Of a stretch of DNA of 38,720 nucleotides, positions 37,417-38,720 are shown in pieces (within the stretch, counting starts at the first letter, position 1; every line of letters begins with the position of its first letter). This DNA comes from Cumulibacter manganitolerans (GTDB taxonomy: Bacteria > Actinomycetota > Actinomycetes > Mycobacteriales > Antricoccaceae). The notes below the pieces were generated by a model that had not been told where the DNA came from, searched no databases, and saw nothing but the letters and a program-made list of their open reading frames with translations. The DNA lies in the NCBI RefSeq assembly GCF_009602465.1, contig NZ_WBKP01000037.1:1-38720 (forward strand). The letters run 5' to 3'. Position numbers and translations under genes: made by a program.

Positions 37417-38720
37417 ATGCCCGCGGGCGATTCCGCCCGGACGTCGATCGGAGCGCGGGTGAGCACCAGTCCCGACCGCCAGAGCGCCACGCGGATCTCG
37501 CGCGAGCGGTTCCTGTCCGACCCCGGCGCGGAGGATCCGCGGCTGGTGCCCGGTCCGCGGCCCGACATCGTCACCTCGTGGCGGCGATCGCAGCTCGTCG
37601 GCGTCAGCCCGGACGGCGTCGATCTGCCGTACTCGCCCCCGCCGCAGATGCCGCGACGGCTGCTGGCGGCGGCGGGGCCGATCATCGACGCGCTCGAGCA
37701 GGAGCTCCGCGACACCTCCGGGACGGTACTGCTGGCCGACCGCGAGGTCCGCATCCTCGACCGCCGCACCGGGTCGCGGTCCTGGCTACGCAGCCTGGAC
37801 CGATCGAACATCGCGCCGGGATTCCTGTTCGCCGAGGAGTACGCCGGGACCAACGGGCTCGGCTGCGCGATGGAGGAGCGCCGGTTGTTCGAGGTCCGCG
37901 GCGCCGAGCACTTCCGCGAAAGGTTCCAGTCCCTGGTCTGCATCGCGGCGCCGATCCGGCATCCGGCCCGCAACGCGGTGGTGGGCGCGCTGAACCTGAC
38001 CTGCAGCGTCGACGACTTCAGCCCGTTGGCCCGCACCGTCCTGCGGCGCGCGGTCAGCGACATCGAGCGGCGGCTGCTGGACGCCTCGTCGCCGCACGAG
38101 CAGGAGCTGCTGGCCCAGTACACCGCCCGCTCCCGCCGCGTCGGGCGGCCGCTGATCGCGGTGAGCGCGGACATGCTGGTCTGCAACCCGGCGGCGTCCG
38201 CCGTGCTGGAGCGCACCGACCGCGAGCTGCTGTGGCACTGGGCGGGCGCGGCGCTGGGTGCCGCCGAGTCGGCCACCGAGCACCTGGTGCTGGCCTCCGG
38301 CCAGACCGTGGTCGCGCACGCCACGCCGGTGGCGGCGGGACACCGCCTGGTCGGCGCGCTCATCGAGCTGTACGCAGTCGAGCAGCCCGGCGCGCAGCGG
38401 CCCGCCGTCGTGCCCGACACGCCGCGGACGCCGTTGGCGACGGCCGTGCCCGCTCAGCCGGGGGCGGTGCCCCGACCGGCTGCCCATGCGGCGGGACCAC
38501 GGAATCCCGGGCCCGGTTCGCGGGGCGCCGGCGCCGGATCTCGAGACACCACGCCCGGCGCACCCAGCGCCAGGCTCGACGGGCCGGAAGCAGCTCATGG
38601 GTCGGGGGACACCGCGCCGGGGTGGCGGGACACCGCGCCGGGGTCACGGGACACCGCGCCGGGGCCGCGGGACTCCGCGCCGGGGCCGCGGGACTCCGCG
38701 CCGGGGTGGCGGGACTCCGC
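37417..38720 (+). CDS. GAF-domain transcriptional activator (AcoR-like), partial, with heptapeptide repeat tail
   Basis: The first 310 residues match the N-terminal half of AcoR-type regulators: DIVTSWRRSQLVGVSPDGVD, then a GAF domain (LFAEEYAGTNGLGCAMEERR, EVRGAEHFRERFQSLVCIAA, NAVVGALNLTC), and a PAS-like stretch (VGRPLIAVSADMLVCNPAAS). Family members usually end in a Fis-type helix-turn-helix, sometimes with an AAA+ domain; this part is beyond the edge. From about residue 325 it becomes proline/alanine/glycine-rich, and ends in tandem heptads (DTAPGWR, DTAPGSR, DTAPGPR, DSAPGPR). The ATG is nine bases after TATGAT, suggesting a near-leaderless start; an in-frame GTG at 37459 after GGAGCGCGG is an alternative. 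The ligand is unknown. Confidence 0.85.
   Translation, partial: MPAGDSARTSIGARVSTSPDRQSATRISRERFLSDPGAEDPRLVPGPRPDIVTSWRRSQLVGVSPDGVDLPYSPPPQMPRRLLAAAGPIIDALEQELRDTSGTVLLADREVRILDRRTGSRSWLRSLDRSNIAPGFLFAEEYAGTNGLGCAMEERRLFEVRGAEHFRERFQSLVCIAAPIRHPARNAVVGALNLTCSVDDFSPLARTVLRRAVSDIERRLLDASSPHEQELLAQYTARSRRVGRPLIAVSADMLVCNPAASAVLERTDRELLWHWAGAALGAAESATEHLVLASGQTVVAHATPVAAGHRLVGALIELYAVEQPGAQRPAVVPDTPRTPLATAVPAQPGAVPRPAAHAAGPRNPGPGSRGAGAGSRDTTPGAPSARLDGPEAAHGSGDTAPGWRDTAPGSRDTAPGPRDSAPGPRDSAPGWRDS
38608..38720 (+). repeat. 21-bp coding tandem repeat (heptapeptide D[TS]APGxR)
   Basis: Five complete units and the start of a sixth run in frame to the window edge: GACACCGCGCCGGGGTGGCG and variants. 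The unit is exactly seven codons, so changes in copy number would keep the reading frame. Variation is concentrated at position 6 (W, S, P) and position 2 (T, S). Confidence 0.9.

Overview
The window is high-GC DNA with strong G/C third-position bias, many GTG starts, and actinobacterial gene content: an F420-type luciferase-like oxidoreductase, a Ddn-like deazaflavin protein, a SigJ-like ECF sigma factor and a PaaR-type TetR regulator. Many genes have no Shine-Dalgarno sequence but a TAnnnT hexamer 6-7 bases before the start codon, the usual form of leaderless actinobacterial promoters. I place it in the Actinomycetota and cannot name a genus. It reads as an ordinary chromosome with one mobile scar at the left edge and an unusual load of intergenic palindromic and tandem repeats.

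Layout. 1-2.2 kb: an IS30-family element, cut by the window edge, sits inside an IS3-family element and destroys its transposase. 2.4-3.7 kb: an unrecognised acidic protein and a YefM-YoeB toxin-antitoxin pair. 3.9-7.7 kb: a catabolic-looking cluster of an acyl-CoA synthetase translationally coupled to a GntR/FCD regulator, a luciferase-like oxidoreductase and a Ddn-like protein. 7.8-11.6 kb: an Nramp metal transporter, divergent from a LigB/DODA-type dioxygenase, then a SWIM zinc-finger protein. 11.8-15.6 kb: phenylacetate-CoA ligase (paaK) with a TetR regulator, an EthD protein, a DUF1059 protein and two coupled hot-dog dehydratase subunits. 15.6-17.3 kb: a repeat field running into an ECF sigma factor gene with an apparent frameshift, preceded by a small membrane protein with an acidic duplicated tail. 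17.4-24.5 kb: an AidB-like acyl-CoA dehydrogenase, a 163-bp tandem repeat, a DedA protein, an SGNH hydrolase, two related two-helix membrane proteins and an amidase. 24.5-29.7 kb: an alpha/beta hydrolase and the phenylacetyl-CoA epoxidase operon paaABCDE. 30-37.2 kb: cupin, OPT transporter, cytochrome P450, metallo-beta-lactamase-like protein, nadE and a second luciferase-like monooxygenase. From 37.4 kb: a GAF-domain activator that runs off the right edge with a heptapeptide repeat tail.

How the genes fit together. PaaK makes phenylacetyl-CoA and PaaABCE, helped by PaaD, epoxidises its ring. The two halves lie about 12 kb apart but share a near-identical palindrome: ACCGACCG-TT-CGGTCGGT before the TetR gene and CCGACCG-TT-CGGTCGG before paaA. 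This points to one PaaR-like repressor controlling both. The later steps (paaG, paaZ, paaJ, paaH) are not in the window.

The least explained material is non-coding: three 58-bp palindromes with constant ends and core but differing arms (one lying between paaB and paaC), an unrelated 58-bp palindrome, a 71/73-bp palindrome pair, a CTCGACGACCGTGG family with a perfect 30-bp triplicate that supplies the last codons of the sigma factor gene, and a 163-bp tandem repeat. I see no CRISPR array, tRNA, rRNA or phage genes, and no clearly new defence or biosynthetic system.
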